This document shows positions 10,455 to 24,404 of a stretch of DNA of 64,000 nucleotides, piece after piece. The position numbers and the translations under genes were made by a program. The DNA is from Flectonema sp. DT1601 (lineage: Eukaryota; Euglenozoa; Diplonemea; Diplonemida; Diplonemidae): assembly GCA_964019425.1 (NCBI GenBank), contig OZ025861.1:186001-250000 (forward strand). The letters run 5' to 3'. The stretch's first letter is position 1; each line of letters starts with the position of its first letter. The notes beneath the pieces were generated by a model. It had not been told where the DNA came from, made no database searches, and saw nothing but the letters and a program-made list of their open reading frames with translations.

Positions 10455-13400
10455 CTAGAGTTCATCATCATCCTCTCCAATCTCATCATCGATGGGATAT
10501 CCTGGTCTACTTCCTGTTTCCATTCGGAAATTCCAAGCATCAACAGAGCACATCCTCTCCCGTTGTGTATTCCAGTAACAATAAAACGGTTGAATAATCG
10601 CAAAATCAAAGAACACGCATACATAACAACTTGCGTAAAACATTCCCAAACGCATATTATCCATACCAAGAGAATACTGTATCCAGTAGGACATTGATAA
10701 AGCAGCAGTGAGAATACAAAAAAAATAGTTCAGGTAATTATAATTATAAGGCCAGTGGAGAGGTTGCTTTATGAATCTCGGGTAGATGAAGTTGCAGTAA
10801 TTCAGGTCGATTTGAGCGCTGTCGTCGAGACCAAGATCTCCGAAGGTCGGGTTCGTGACTCCCTCTATGACATTTGATATCACATTTTCATAAATAAAAG
10901 CATTGGTAGAAGTCGTAGCGTCCACTCCAATTGATCCATGTGATATTTCCAATCCAAACACTCGAACATCCCGACAGCTGTCTAACACGATGACGGGTTT
11001 CCATCCAAACGATCCTTTTATTCTAACTTTTTCAGATGCTCTCGTGATGTCACAGTTTCTCAATCCTTTCAGATATAGTGGAGGGTATATCCCACCTAAT
11101 AAACATAAAGTAGTAGCAGGAAACCCTTGAGTCTTTAGGTATTTAACAGCGTAGTCAACAGTACAGAATGGATCATCTATGGTACCATTTCCCAGTTGAT
11201 TTTCACTTCCGAGTGATCTAAAGCCGGTTGGTTTCGTGCAGACGTAAAATGTGGTTCGTTCCACGCGTCCGAATTTGATGCGATTTCCTTCAAGGCGGTT
11301 TGCTGAGTCATCTTTTGGTACGGGTTCTTGTTGGACGGGTTCCTCAGCTTTTCCCATGAATCTCGAACGAAACTTTTCATATACTTCGTCTAAATGAACT
11401 TTAAATTCGTCTTCCATCTGCTCTTCTGCTGTTGCTGGTCGGGGGACATCATTACTGCGGTTTTCTGAATTTTGTTCTTCGCTTGGTTGTTCTTCGATTT
11501 CTTCGTCTTCTTCATCCTCTTCGCACTCCTCATCTTCGATGGAAAGACTGATGTCATCAGTTGTTAGTTCTCTGTCTCGAACTTCTTTTACTTTAGTTGG
11601 AATATGAACAATCTTTCCCTCGACATCATTCCGAGTTCCATTCTTTTGAAGAAGTGCCAGCTGTTTGGAGTAGATAGAATCGAACGTTTCAATAGGAACA
11701 CCTTTGGTGTTGAATGCGAAGTATTTTATCCAAAATTTAGCATTACAGAGATCCGTAGTGCGAGTATCTTGAGCAAAGTTTTCAACGTCGAGTGGGAGAA
11801 CACCATCTAATGTGAACTCACCTGGCTCACCTGTTGCAAGTAAGTTGCCGAAGTGTTCATCCTTTCTGAGATTGTTTACGATGTACTCCGCACGGACGTA
11901 TGACGAGCGGACTAATTCTGCAACTGCTTCAACTTTAGAAAACTTCTGATCTGGTTGATATCCTAAATTTGATTGCAAAACAGCCGCAAGGTCTATTTGC
12001 TGAAGACCATCTAACCTTTGTTGAGAATGCGCCGCAGTTTCGTTGTCACTCACAGCGTGGTCCCAAATTGCATCAAAGTGACTGATGTCTGAATCTTCAT
12101 CTCTATGAGATCTTGTGTAATAATAATGAACCCAAGCCTTAACATCGTCGATAGAACCAGTCATATCAGTTCTTACTAAGGTAGGGTATTGACTTAAGAA
12201 GCTTAAAAACAAACTCGCTGCCTCAAGTAGATTGCTTGAGTCTCTTACTGTTGAGATACCGTGGTACCATTTTGATGATTTACGTTCTTCAAAAGCAAGT
12301 GCCACTTGGAACACTCGTTCGTCAAAATCAAAGCATTGGCAGGCCAGCATAGCAACTTGTCTCTTCGCACGTAGTAGTAGCATTTGATAACCAATGTCAC
12401 TTTCCTTAGATCGCTGGATCTGTGTTGGATTTGTTATTTACAATAGTAGTAACGAAATCGAATTAACAATCACAAAAGTATAAAACAAACCTGTATTTGG
12501 AACTCTGCTGTGTAGAACATGTGAATCGCAGCTATGAATCTGCCACATTTCACTTCGTAAGCAGCTTTCTCGTGGATGAATTTACGGCGTTTCAGAATAC
12601 CAACTTCATCAGTGCGATCGAGTATGTGAGGTTCTTCTTCTTCAATTCTCACGATTTTCTTCTTCTTTTTTGAGGGACTCTCTTCCTGAGTTGTAGACAG
12701 TGAGGCAATATCTGCAGATGCTGACACCTTACGAGAGGCAGCCTCAGTGTCAGAATCTGTGTCAGAATTATCAACATGATGTGAACCTGTTATTAGGCGA
12801 TCAATGGCTTGCAGGTCACTCTTTTCTGATAACAGGAAGTCCCTTGCATTTGATACGGTAGTTTTCCACGGTCCCATAGAAGAAATAACAAGATCAACTT
12901 CCGTAGCACGTGCCTTCTCAGCAGCAATATCAGTTGTTAGGAGAGATTCACCCCACGACTTAGATCTTTCTTTTAAGCATGATGCGATGGCAGGTTTTTC
13001 AGAAGCGTCCCTCGCAGCGGCAACGGCACCGCTTACAATTTTAAGTCGTTTCCAACGGCTGACAGCATCGACGTTTTTCGATCTTTCTTCTTCCTTTGGT
13101 TTTGAAAATGCAGATTCGATTCCAAGGGTTTCTACTTCCTCCAGGACGTCGTAAAATTCCGGATTTTCATTAGGAAGTTGACTAAAGATTCGCTCGTGTC
13201 CTAATCGTAGTTTGTTTTTACCTTCAGCTGTTTGTCGACGGACGTGGTCTCCGCAACTCGGCCTCGACGTTCTCGGAGTTTTCGAAAAAATATAATTAAA
13301 TATAAACGAAATAGGTCCAATTAGAGCCGCACACCCAAAACAAACTGTCATAAAACGACCGGCAGTTTGCTCAGGTGGTTGAGTGTTAACCCAAAGCCGA

Positions 13401-16400
13401 GCACACATTGCCCAAGAAGAACTAATTCCACAAAACAAAGCTGTAATCTTTTGAACTATCGTTCTATTATCTGAAATACTCAAATAATAAATATTTGCAT
13501 AAGTGTGGTAAGTTTTAATGACTGTAAGTAGATGATCAAGCGTCTCACTGTATCCCATGCTACTTTTATCCCTAGACAAATTCATCATTCTGACGTAATA
13601 AGTTTCGTCACGTTCATTTTTATGACGTGCGTACTGCTTGTCTAGAACTTTTAAAGAGACATTCCAAGGAGCTTGAACTTTATCTCCAAATTGCTTCTCC
13701 AAATGATCAATTCTAAATTTCCTCTCTCTGTACAGTGAAATCAAACAGATCCAAACATAAATTATAGGTAAAATTAACACTTGCGGCAAAGCCAACAAAT
13801 TAGGTGGATCGGCAAACGGAATATCAGGTAAATCTTCAACAATCCTAACAGGAACTTCATAAGGCAATATAGGTTGTGAATTATCATAGAGTAACGGAAC
13901 ATGTCCTTGAATAAAATCAGTTAAGTGAGTACAATTGCAAATCATGCGTGAACTGTTGAATTCAGAAACTGTACAGAAATCAGATCGAAACTCTCCCAAA
14001 CCTGATTTACTGCCTGGGAAGCACTTTTGTAGTGTTGGATGCCAAAAACAACACTCCTGACATGTTTGTAATCTCCATGGTGACGTTGAATCAGCACAAC
14101 AAGTAGTCTCACATGTCAATGCTGTCGAATGATTGCAATTTGGTTGTGGATCAAACCAATAACACGCAGGTTCATGATGTGGTTTTTTTGAAGCAATTCT
14201 ACTGTACAGCAAAGGATCCATTGGTAGTTGAAACAAAACAAACGAATCATAGAGGTCAATTTCAGTACCATTCACATCTCTCATTTCATACGACACCAAA
14301 CCATCACCAGTCAAGTTTGATATTCCTATTGAGTAATCATGAACCATTGTTGGATAAGTTGTTATACAACTATCAATTAAGTTATCTGTACCAAGTTGTC
14401 TGGCAGGTTCAACGTTACTAACGATCTCAATAGACAAAACGACTCCTCCCAATGTACTATTAGGCTGTGCGACTCCACTTAACATCTGTTGGCTGTTTAA
14501 TGATTTACATTTTCGAGTGATTCCGCCACCTGAAAACTGCCATTCTTGTCCAAAAGCAATATTTAATTCATCTTTAATAGCGAGAGTGATCTCCTGTAAG
14601 AGGGTTTGAACACGACCAGCTTGAGTTCTTTTCTTTGCACGGATGGCGTTTCTCTCCTCCTCAGACACCATACTCAGACCCTCAGGAGTTAAGTCAGCAT
14701 AATCAGGCAGTGTTGATGCCGATGCCATCAAGGTGTGTGATAGTATAGCAGCTAGTTGATCATAGAAAGCATTGTGAACGCTATTCAGATATGTTGACTT
14801 TCTAAGGATGTCTTCCGCCAATTGCAGAACGATATCAATACTTTCTCTGTTCACAAACGCAGGTTGTTTCGTTGCTGAAATAACCAATTCCAACAAACGA
14901 CCCTTCTCAGTTGATGATGCTAACGTGGTTAACATTTTCTGACAACTCGACAGCATAACAGACACTTGGAACGATAACGGTTTCGATTTTGGAAAAAACG
15001 GAAGCAGATTCGTCTTCGCTTCCTCCTCATCAGGGAATATCGTTTTACAGATTACAGTAGGCGCTCTAACAGGTGTGATCGTATTGTTGATTGGAATTTC
15101 AGTTCGAGTCACTAATTTAGAAGGTGCTGGTGTCGTAGGTAGCGTCATTGAAACATTAAAAGGAACTCCAGTGACGTTACTCGTCTCAGAATCGGTATAT
15201 GTTTCGGAAAGCGATTCCGTTGATGTCTCTGGTAGGGTTATGGTTTGACATTCTTCTCTAACGAAGAATTTTGATACTGAAAACTGCATGTTGGTAGTCA
15301 TTTGAGCGAATCCTAATAAGAAGTGATTGACGTCCTGACGAGAGACTGCAGCCTGTAATTGATCGAGACCAGCAGTATCAACATCAGACATCCAAGGTTC
15401 AATATCTGGCGGTGTTGGTGTAGCAGGTGCTCCAACACCACCTGCTTCAACCATAGTCGATCCTACTGTGTAAGCTGCATATTCAACTCCTAAGTTATCC
15501 GTAATCGTGACTGAATATTTTACTTCTCGAGGTGTGAATGTCCTCGGTGCTGTTACAATCAAATATGATCTGTAGCTGTAATCTGATAATAGAGAACAAC
15601 TACAACTGGAACAGATGTCAATACAACCACCGGAAATACCAACAACTTTAGACCCTTCTTCGCAACACTTGCACCCACTTCCGGTTGCACTTTCACAGAA
15701 CAATTCGTGAGAAAATTTATATCGAAGAGGATATCTGTGTTGTTCTGTGACCCAACCCTCAGCTATGAGCATTGATAACCCGTCAGCCATAAATTCAACT
15801 CGAAGTCTTCCTCCATGGGGAGGAGACATCGTTTGAAATGTAAATAAAGGATTTGCTTGTCTTCTAAGTAATCCAGTCATTGAGTCAATCTCTCGAATTA
15901 AAACACGAACCTGATACGTCCCTCCCGCCTTGAGAGTTTTTGGTGGAAGCGAAAACGTTTCTGCCGACGTATCAATACCGCTTGACAATACTACTGTTTT
16001 ATCTGAGTTTAAGACGGACCAATGATACCTGTATAAAGCAACAGTTGGTGGTTGTTGGTTATCTAACACAGATGTTAAATATATCGGTGTGCTATGTGAG
16101 AATAATTGATAATTTAATGACGTATTCAAAGGAACTATTCCCGCATCAAGAGTCTCTCCGAGGACGGAGACTGGTTCAACGGTTATCTCAGCAGATGCAA
16201 CAGTTGTCAAATCTAAATGAGGCAACCACAGCAGAGCTGTAAATAAATAAGTTCCTGGTGGAATCGCAATCGTAGTAGGCGGACCCAGTATGAATTTAGT
16301 TCTGCTAAGACCTGTTGTTTGTTCTAAACCGTACCTGGTTACGACTGGAACAGCAAGTAGTGGTTCTGGACAAGGAACTTCTACAAGACCAGTTGTTGTG

Positions 16401-19400
16401 TCATTACACCACCATATCGTACGGAAGTTATTTGATAGAGCTGAGAGGGGTTTTGTGTCAAGTCGGACTTCAAGCTCAAGAGTAAAGTTTGTAGAGATAG
16501 TTCGATTGCCTCCTTTTAACATTGAAAAGAAAGTTCCACGTCGTTGTAGTTTTACACCTCCAGAACCAACTGCTATTGGTGATGTGATGTCAGGACGATC
16601 AGCGTCGTGCATTTCAACATCAACGTTTATCTCTACTTGTCGATTAACAGCAAAGGAGTCGAATACACCAGAAGATGTTTGCATTTTAATTGGCCAATAC
16701 AATGTGGGTTTGTCTTGTTTTTGTTCTGCTACAGGTACCGACCTCCAAACACCGTCACTCATTTCTTTCCACGATGACCCATCTGTGACGTACGTATCAC
16801 CCCGAAGTGCAAACCATCGTACACTCCAGGTAATTTTATATTTCTTATTCTTCGGAGTGTTGTATATCCGACCAAGACAACTAGCAGCTGCATTAGTCAA
16901 TGAAAAACTTGAGACTTCAATGGGTCCGATGGCGATTACGTTCTCAACGTCAAATACAGTGATGGGACTATATTGAGGGATGAGAATTACTAAAGGTGCG
17001 GGTGATGACAATGTTAGAGGAGCACGTTTGATAAAAGTTCTTGATGCTGAGACTTGTTGCTTTGATACTCTCAGATAAATCGTTAGCGTTACGATGTATT
17101 CACCAATCGGAATGACGTCTGCTGGGACTATTGTCGTTGGGATCGCAGCTTCACTTTCAGAAGCATTTCTGATGAAATAATCGAATTCGTTCGGGAACGG
17201 CGTCGCGTCAGAAGAGTTTTCAACCCTCCATTGATGGTTTTTTTCCCCTCCAGGACCCCAACTAAGTGAAGCATCAAGAGTGATCCCATCACAAGGACCA
17301 ATTTCATCGGGTATTAGTATCACCGGGTTAGGTAATTGGGGTTCTCTCGTGAGTGGGATGATCTTCGGTGTTGAGATGTCGCCCGACCTCAGACACAGAC
17401 TAGAGATACCACTGGCTTGTAATACAATAACACCTTGCTCTGTATCCGCACCAAAACCAATAAATATATGCAACACAGTTGGTGATTCCCAATAGCATGT
17501 TGGATCGCCTAATAATTTACGATATTCGTATGGTATTATTGTATCACAGCTCCAATTGGTTGCGTGAGACGCGACTGTCAGTAATGGACTGCTGTACTCT
17601 TGTTCAAAAGTAACGATTATGTGTTTTAAACTATCTGTGTATCTCACGTCTTTTATATATATATTACACCATTCACAACTAGCTCCATACCAACCGTTGT
17701 CACAATCACATGTTGAAAAACTTGGATTGCAAAGACCGTGAGAGCTGCATGTTGACGATTCATTACACGACAGTTGACTACTAAGTATACATGAATGATT
17801 AGTTCTGTGTTCAAACGAGCAGGTACAACCTAGAGCTAGCTGATGGAACTCTGTCGCATTCGCATCACAAATAGTAATACTACCTGGAGAGCATGGATAC
17901 GCTGGGTCAAGACATTCCAAGTGAACTTCATAACCAGTATCTAAAAACTTATGATACGGAAACTGATATGGACTGAAACACAATTTCTGATGACTCAACT
18001 GCCTCGTGACCGATGCTGGAAATGATATAGTTGGATAATTCATGATCATTTTCTGTGTTGTTGGATCTCTGACAGACGTATAAGTAAGTGCTGTTGGCGT
18101 GGATGTTCCGAGAGTAATATTTTTATCACAATCATCTGTCAGGCTAAACAAGAATTGATTCCACGATGCGTCTCTTTGAAGGAGGTTAGTACCACCCAAC
18201 AACAACAATGCAATAGATCCATACGATATGGTAATAGGGTCGGATTCATCTCTTCTACGACCGATGAACTTATTTACAAACATATCAACCGTCGTAAACC
18301 TAACGCCAGTCGACAACGAGAAGTTATTTTTATTCAACGAATCTCCTTCAGAGAAGACGGAATAACAAAGTGACAATGCAGTTAAATTCGATCTCAAATT
18401 CATATAAACAAGTGCAGCAGTTCTATCCGAACCAGATGAGTGTTGATGCGTTGACAACGTAGTTTGATTTTCTATCGATTCAATTGGATAAACTTGAAAT
18501 GGTCCCAGCTGCTTATATGACGCTACCGTTGAGTCGTACTCCCCACAAGGACCAGACATCAATATCACTCTATGATGATCAAAGAAACCATATCCATGTA
18601 ATGTTATAACATGCTCTGGGTATCTCATATACGCGTATAAATCTTCAAAAGCAGCTCGTCCTCTAATATGATGTCTTCCGTAAGATTCAACAGATGAAAC
18701 GAGTACGTGTGTTGTTACCGTTAGTCCTGTTTTAAAGTAGGGAGGTTCACCCCACAAAGACAAGCAAATAGGGATATTTTCAACTTGTCTATACGTAAGT
18801 GAGTGGTTCAGGAAAACAAGACCAGCTTCACCTCCCTCGAATTTTAAATCGTGTCGTCCAGAGTAAGGGAGACATTCTATATCAAACGGAGGTAGCCCAC
18901 GGATGCTAGAAGGAGGTGCACAACGAGGCTCACCACCAGTAAACTGAAATGACTGTGGAGCAGTGAAAGAATCACCCGCACCTTCACAGTACTCTCCAGG
19001 AGTGAATGAGGCTGTAATATCAAATTTCCAGGTCATGTACGGCATTAACGATGTTCCATAAAAAGTCAAATCACCAACCTTACCATACGCCAGTGGAGCA
19101 TACACTGAACCACTACTAGATATTGTGTGCAACTCTACAACTCCAAAATAGATATACGAACGAGCCTCAAACAAAGAACCTCTTGCTAACTGACTTAAAC
19201 AGAACTCAAGCTTACCCGGAGTTCCTGTTGAGACATGTTCAGTCTGAAGATATATAAATGATGAGGTGTCTCCTTTACCACATGATGCTGGATCGAGAAT
19301 GTCAGGCTCTGGGTGTAAAACAACAGCAGAACCTCCAGTTGTTGAATTGAGACTTCCGCAGTCTGACTGTAGTTTTATCCGAAAAGTGTCTCTGAAACCT

Positions 19401-22400
19401 TTTCCTCTTAAAAACAATTGAATTGCCCTATCATAACGAGCATCATCAATAGGCCACAACTCATTGTGAAACTCTCGATATCCTTTATACACAAGAACTG
19501 TTTCGTAGTAACTGACTGGGGCTCGTCCAGGAGGCTTTATGGTATCAACTATGATACGAAAGTCAACTATGATTCCCGTATCATAGAACTGTTGGTTAGT
19601 ACGAGGCCATACAGAAACACATATTTTTAATCCATCTTTGTGTTGACCAGACATTGTCTGCATGAGGAAGAACCAAATTCCCTGAACTGACAGTCCGTCA
19701 TTAGAGATTGGAAAACAAATTGTATCGGATATAGCTCTGCATCCTGAGGCTCGTATACTACCAAATTGTCCTTGACAGAAATCTGTTGCAGGTGCTGTTG
19801 AGGTGCAATCAGTTTGTAGTTTAACTTGCATTCCTTCTTCTAAATGAAAACCTTGAGCAGTAATGAGCATTCTATCTCCATATGCTATTGTTAAATGTCG
19901 TGAATGATTTACTGTTTTCAATTGTACGACAGTAAACGAGTACATCGTTTGTATTGAGAAATCATTACTGTACTCTGATCCTTCAGCATATTCTGACATA
20001 CAAAGTTTCCATCTCCACATTGGAAATGTAGTCACATCTAGCGATGGAAAAAATTGAAGTTCTGTACGAGCAACACTGTCCGAATTGGTAACAAAACTCC
20101 ACGGGCGAGTAGCTCTTATTTCAGAGCTGTTTTGGTCAGAAATGTATTCAAAATAAGGAATGGTTGTGCAATTTGGCATCATGGCGATTCTCATCCAAGG
20201 ATACAAACCAACACCTTTCAACTTAATAATTGGTTGAGTTCCATAGAGGTATTTAATGTTACCGAATGTCGTTAGTATTTGAGTGTCGACCTCAACAGAA
20301 GTAACGTCTATCCTGAAGGCAATTGTTAGTCCAGTGTCTACAAATGTTCCACCACTGACCGGAGATAGGCATATTTTTAGTAAAGGAGCATACTGCATTG
20401 ATTGGCAGTCATACATGAATATAATTTTACCGGGTTTTTGAACCCTTGATGCGATATTCCTTCGAAAATTTTGACCACCAGGTCCAAGCCTATCCCTTGG
20501 ACAACCCGCAATAGCAGTCAGCGCCACCGCATCTGTAGAACTGCAGTAGTCAGCTGTCACTGAACCTGCTCCACATGAACGAGTCGCATCACCACAATCA
20601 GATAAGAATGCTAAATCATTATCAACTTCTCCATTTGTATAAGCAAGATTGTAAACTTGATTATTAGTACCATACGTGACGTCAAGGTGAGTCACACGAT
20701 TTATAGTCAAGAGCTTCATTACTGTGAGAGAATACAAAGTGTTGAATGAAAAGTCAGTACCATTAGTCACCTGCTGACTCATGCAGATTCTTGAATACTG
20801 TGACTGAGAAGGACTTGATACCCAGTTGTATGGAAGAATGAACTCAGCATAAGTATGTTCGTCATTTACATTTGATAAGTATGCTGGACTGCTGTCACTA
20901 ACATGAGCTGTTAAATCAGCCACACAGGGAATCGTGAAATCAAATGTCAGGGCAAATCGAAAATGCGGCCAAATCCCTTTTCCGTTAAACATAACTGCAA
21001 AAGAATACCCTACATAAGCATAAATCCTTCCTGGAGACTCCAACTGTTGTTCTTGATAAGAAGCGTTGGATAATGATGTCGTGAAGTTAATTCTAAAAGG
21101 CAAAGCTTCATAAACAGAATGTGACCATGGGTATGATGATACACAAACAAAGGCATGAGTTCTCCATAACGATGTCTGATTATATTTCAGAACAATATAA
21201 CTGCTATTTGATGTTGGTTGCTGAGATGACCAATAGACTCCGTTGTCATTTGGTACAACATAACTTGGTTGGTGATATCCAGACTCATCATGGGTACATT
21301 GCTTACCTGACCACTCATCACCAGTAAAGGCTCCAACACCGTCACCTCCTTCAAATTTTATTCTCACGTGAGATTCCAAGTTGTTTGAATGTAACCACTG
21401 AATTCCACTCACCCCAAAATCTAAATCAACACTATAAAGTGAGGTACTAGGATTCAGTACATCAGACAACACAGGTAAAGTATTTATCCCCTTTATACTG
21501 TAACTGGTTACCCTAATTCCACTGTAGTAGGTGTGTTCTCGAGGAACTCTCGGTCCAGACAAGGATACGCAAAGCTTTTTATCTTTGTAACTGGTAGTAG
21601 GTCTCGCTGTTATAAAAGGAAAATATCCCATAGTGGTATTATCTGAAAGCAGGAGAGGGTGCATTTCGACTCCCATCGTCTCGATGTGGGAGGATTCGGA
21701 AGTGTTGCAAGTTCCGTCGTTGATTGAGACATCCATGTAGTCTCGTAATCCTGTTTGTTTGTTTGTTTGTTTGTTTGTTTGTTTGTTTGTTTGTTTGTTT
21801 GTTTGTTTGTTTGTTTGTTTGTTTGTTTGTTTGTTTGTTTGTTTGTTTGTTTGTTTGTTTGTTTGTTTGTTTGTTTGTTTGTTTGTTTGTTTGTTTGTTT
21901 GTTTGTTTGTTTGTTTGTTTGTTTGTTTGTTTGTTTGTTTGTTTGTTTGTTTGTTTGTTTGTTTGTTTGTTTGTTTGTTTGTTTGTTTGTTTGTTTGTTT
22001 GTTTGTTTGTTTGTTTGTTTGTTTGTTTGTTTGTTTGTTTGTTTGTTTGTTTGTTTGTTTGTTTGTTTGTTTGTTTGTTTGTTTGTTTGTTTGTTTGTTT
22101 GTTTGTTTGTTTGTTTGTTGTTGTTTTTATTTCAATTACTAAACAATAAAATACATACCATAACCCTCTAACTGTATTGAGTAAACATGTCCTTTAATAA
22201 CTCTTATCGTATTGAAGTGTGACATCATTGATGGCTCAGTATCCTCATCGTGATTTATATAAATAAAATTTGATGAATCCGAAAACAGAGTTTCAAAAGT
22301 AGCATAAGAACTGTTCAAGTGTTCACCTAAATGTCTTGCTCCAGATATTTCAAATCGACTTCTGAATGAAACGATTGAATCGGTAGCGACAGTCCAGAGA

Positions 22401-23602
22401 GGGAAAAAGTAAGGAAAATCCAACTGAGCTCTAGCACAAAGATATAAAGTTTTGTTTTTTGACATCCGAAGGGTCTCTGGTTGAGATAGCTGAAGCAAAT
22501 AATGACTTTGGCTAATTCGTTCATCAACTTGTGTTATGTTCATCGGTGAATCTACTGGTGACCCAACCCATTCCCCCCAACCATACGGAGAAGATAGATT
22601 CCCACAAGTGATATCTTCACTAAATGCTGCGTCTAATAAACCAGTTTGGATAACCCCTTCAACAAGATATTCATTTCCAGAATCACCAAAGTCAATAAAG
22701 TAAGGAGGTTTGTTATAAACATATGTGCTGCCGTTAACAAGGAATTGTGATCCAGGAGTACCACTGATGTCATCGACTCTGTAGAGCTGGAGCTTTACCC
22801 TCGAGTCGATAGTGAAGTCAACTATTGGAGGGTTGATTGTTTCAGTTACGGTTAAGGTTGCAGAAGTTCTGTTGGGACTTATGTAAGCATCACTGTGAAG
22901 GGTTGGTGATTCTAAACAGAATATAAACTCATCCAAAAGAATTGAAAAATAAGGATCGACAGGAATTGAAAACGTTGCGACAGTACCATCGGCATTCACG
23001 TCAAACGTTCTCAATGGTTTTCGAGGACCTCTAAAATCAAATGGATAATAATCAGGTGGAACAAACCAACTATCAGGTCCAGGTATAGTCATCGTAGGAG
23101 TATCAGGAGGTGTGAGAGAATTCGTATCCGTCAACGATTCAGATATTGAATGCGACAGAGACGTAGTTACCGTTGGTGTCGTGTCATTCACATAAAAAGT
23201 AACACTCGTCGTATTGTACTCAGCATATAAAGGACATCCACCTAGTGGACATGAATTCCACGCTACTGTTGAATAATTTATATTATTCGGTACCCATGAG
23301 TGATTTCTATTTAAGTTATACATGTCAGAACATTGTGTTTCGTTGGCTTGTTGTAAAGTGAATCTCATTCCAGACCAAAAACCAGTTCCGATGAATTTTA
23401 TTTTTACATTTTGCATCCAAGATGGCATGACAGGCATTCTGATAACGTCTTCAGCGTAGCGAGTTGGAAATATTCCATCGACGCTCTCAACTCTAATCAC
23501 ACTTCCGAGGGAGCCTCTTTCAGGATATTCTCCAGAGAGTCCTCCCTCATGACCTCGACACTCCAGTAAGATGAACACTATCAGAAAGATGTGTGGCTTC
23601 AT
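10455..23602 (-). CDS. Giant REJ/GPS surface receptor, polycystin-1-like architecture
   Basis: Three exons, 23602-22159, 21750-12491 and 12419-10455; introns of 407 and 71 nt; 4222 aa. A signal peptide (MKPHIFLIVFILLEC) starts a very long ectodomain with many divergent repeats of about 170-200 residues, each with a G.G..P.M.IKL..DC-type strand and a closing ICLS/VCLS strand. An EGF-like domain lies near residue 1820 (CSSHGLCN...CDCDNGWYGASC), followed by a REJ-like region (about 1960-2900, Ser/Thr-rich insert included). A GPS motif lies near 3090 (CNCTHLTDF, cleavage expected at HL|T). A first membrane segment follows at about 3130-3155, two more near 3240-3310, and two near 4125-4190. Between them is a cytosol-side region with a helical part and a parallel beta-helix-like stretch (about 3960-4090). 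No PLAT domain or cation-channel module is seen, unlike polycystin-1. It probably undergoes self-cleavage at the GPS. The ligand is unknown. Confidence 0.85.
21753..22116. repeat. (GTTT)91 perfect microsatellite inside intron 1 of the giant receptor
   Basis: 91 uninterrupted tetranucleotides, read AAAC on the coding strand, fill most of the 407-nt intron (21751-22158). The repeat runs to the acceptor, so the last unit merges into the AACAG splice site. Frames through it encode only LFVC-type repeats and are not genes. Confidence 0.95.
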
Positions 23603-24404
23603 TGCTTTTATTTCATTTTTATTTCGTTTTCTTTTTTTTTTGTATTAGGTTGGGGAGGACCGTGTTTCAAGAGGTTAATCTCCTATTTTAAAAAATAAAA
23701 TAAAATAAATAACAAACGAAGATCAGTCTCACGAATAAATTACCCTGTAAGACCAAGGTTAGTTAACGTAAATTCTACGTGCATTGTGTTATGTTGGTAT
23801 TTTTTTTTTTTTTTGTTGTTGCATTTAACAAGCATTGTAAGAACGAAAAAAGAATGTTGGACAGCACACGTAAACCTCCTTTATCTTTTTCAGTTTAAGT
23901 CAGTTCACGGGTTTCGTGACAACAAACAAAACATCACAGTGTTATTTTTTTTTTTTCCCTCTCTCTCTCTCTCTCTCTCCCTCGACAATCATAGTTCATT
24001 AAACCAGGGAATACATTCTGCGGATTATTCTTACATTCTGATTGCTAGAAAGTCAGCAGGACAAAAAAGAAAAAAAAAAGAAAAATACATAGCGATAAAT
24101 AAGTACAAATCGAAAACAAGACGAAAAATGAGGGTTAACCGTTCGAGTTTGTACATAAAAATACAAATGGATTGTTATCATAAAAACAACAAAAAACAAT
24201 AATTTAACATTAGTTCTGAGATACAGTAAATATAATGAAGGGGGGAGGTGTGAGCAGAGAGATTCATAATCACCGGTGTACGAATTGCCCACTCCATTTT
24301 TTTTTTTTTTTTTTCTTTTTTTTCTATTTTTTTAGTTTCCCCTCCCGTTAACCCTCTCAGTTAAAGAACACTATTTCTTTTTAATTCATCATCCACTCCG
24401 AGAG
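23603..24404. other. Intergenic stretch with CT repeat and repeat R1 fragment
   Basis: No gene is seen. A (CT) run lies at about 23958-23980, and a fragment of dispersed repeat R1 at about 24128-24240. The stretch should include the 3' UTR of the acyl-CoA ligase and the leader of the giant receptor. Confidence 0.5.
24128..24240. repeat. Dispersed repeat R1, fragment
   Basis: Shares TAATTTAACATTAGTTCTG and AGATACAGT with the longer copies at 42201-42391 and 50661-50849. The downstream half of the repeat is missing here. Confidence 0.55.

Noticed and set aside
16290-16976. 228-codon plus-strand frame inside the giant receptor gene
   Set aside because: Shadow of the minus-strand coding region, which has clear domains throughout.
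21724-22171. Three overlapping plus-strand frames of about 130 codons reading LFVC repeats
   Set aside because: Pure translation of the (GTTT) microsatellite inside an intron of the minus-strand gene.
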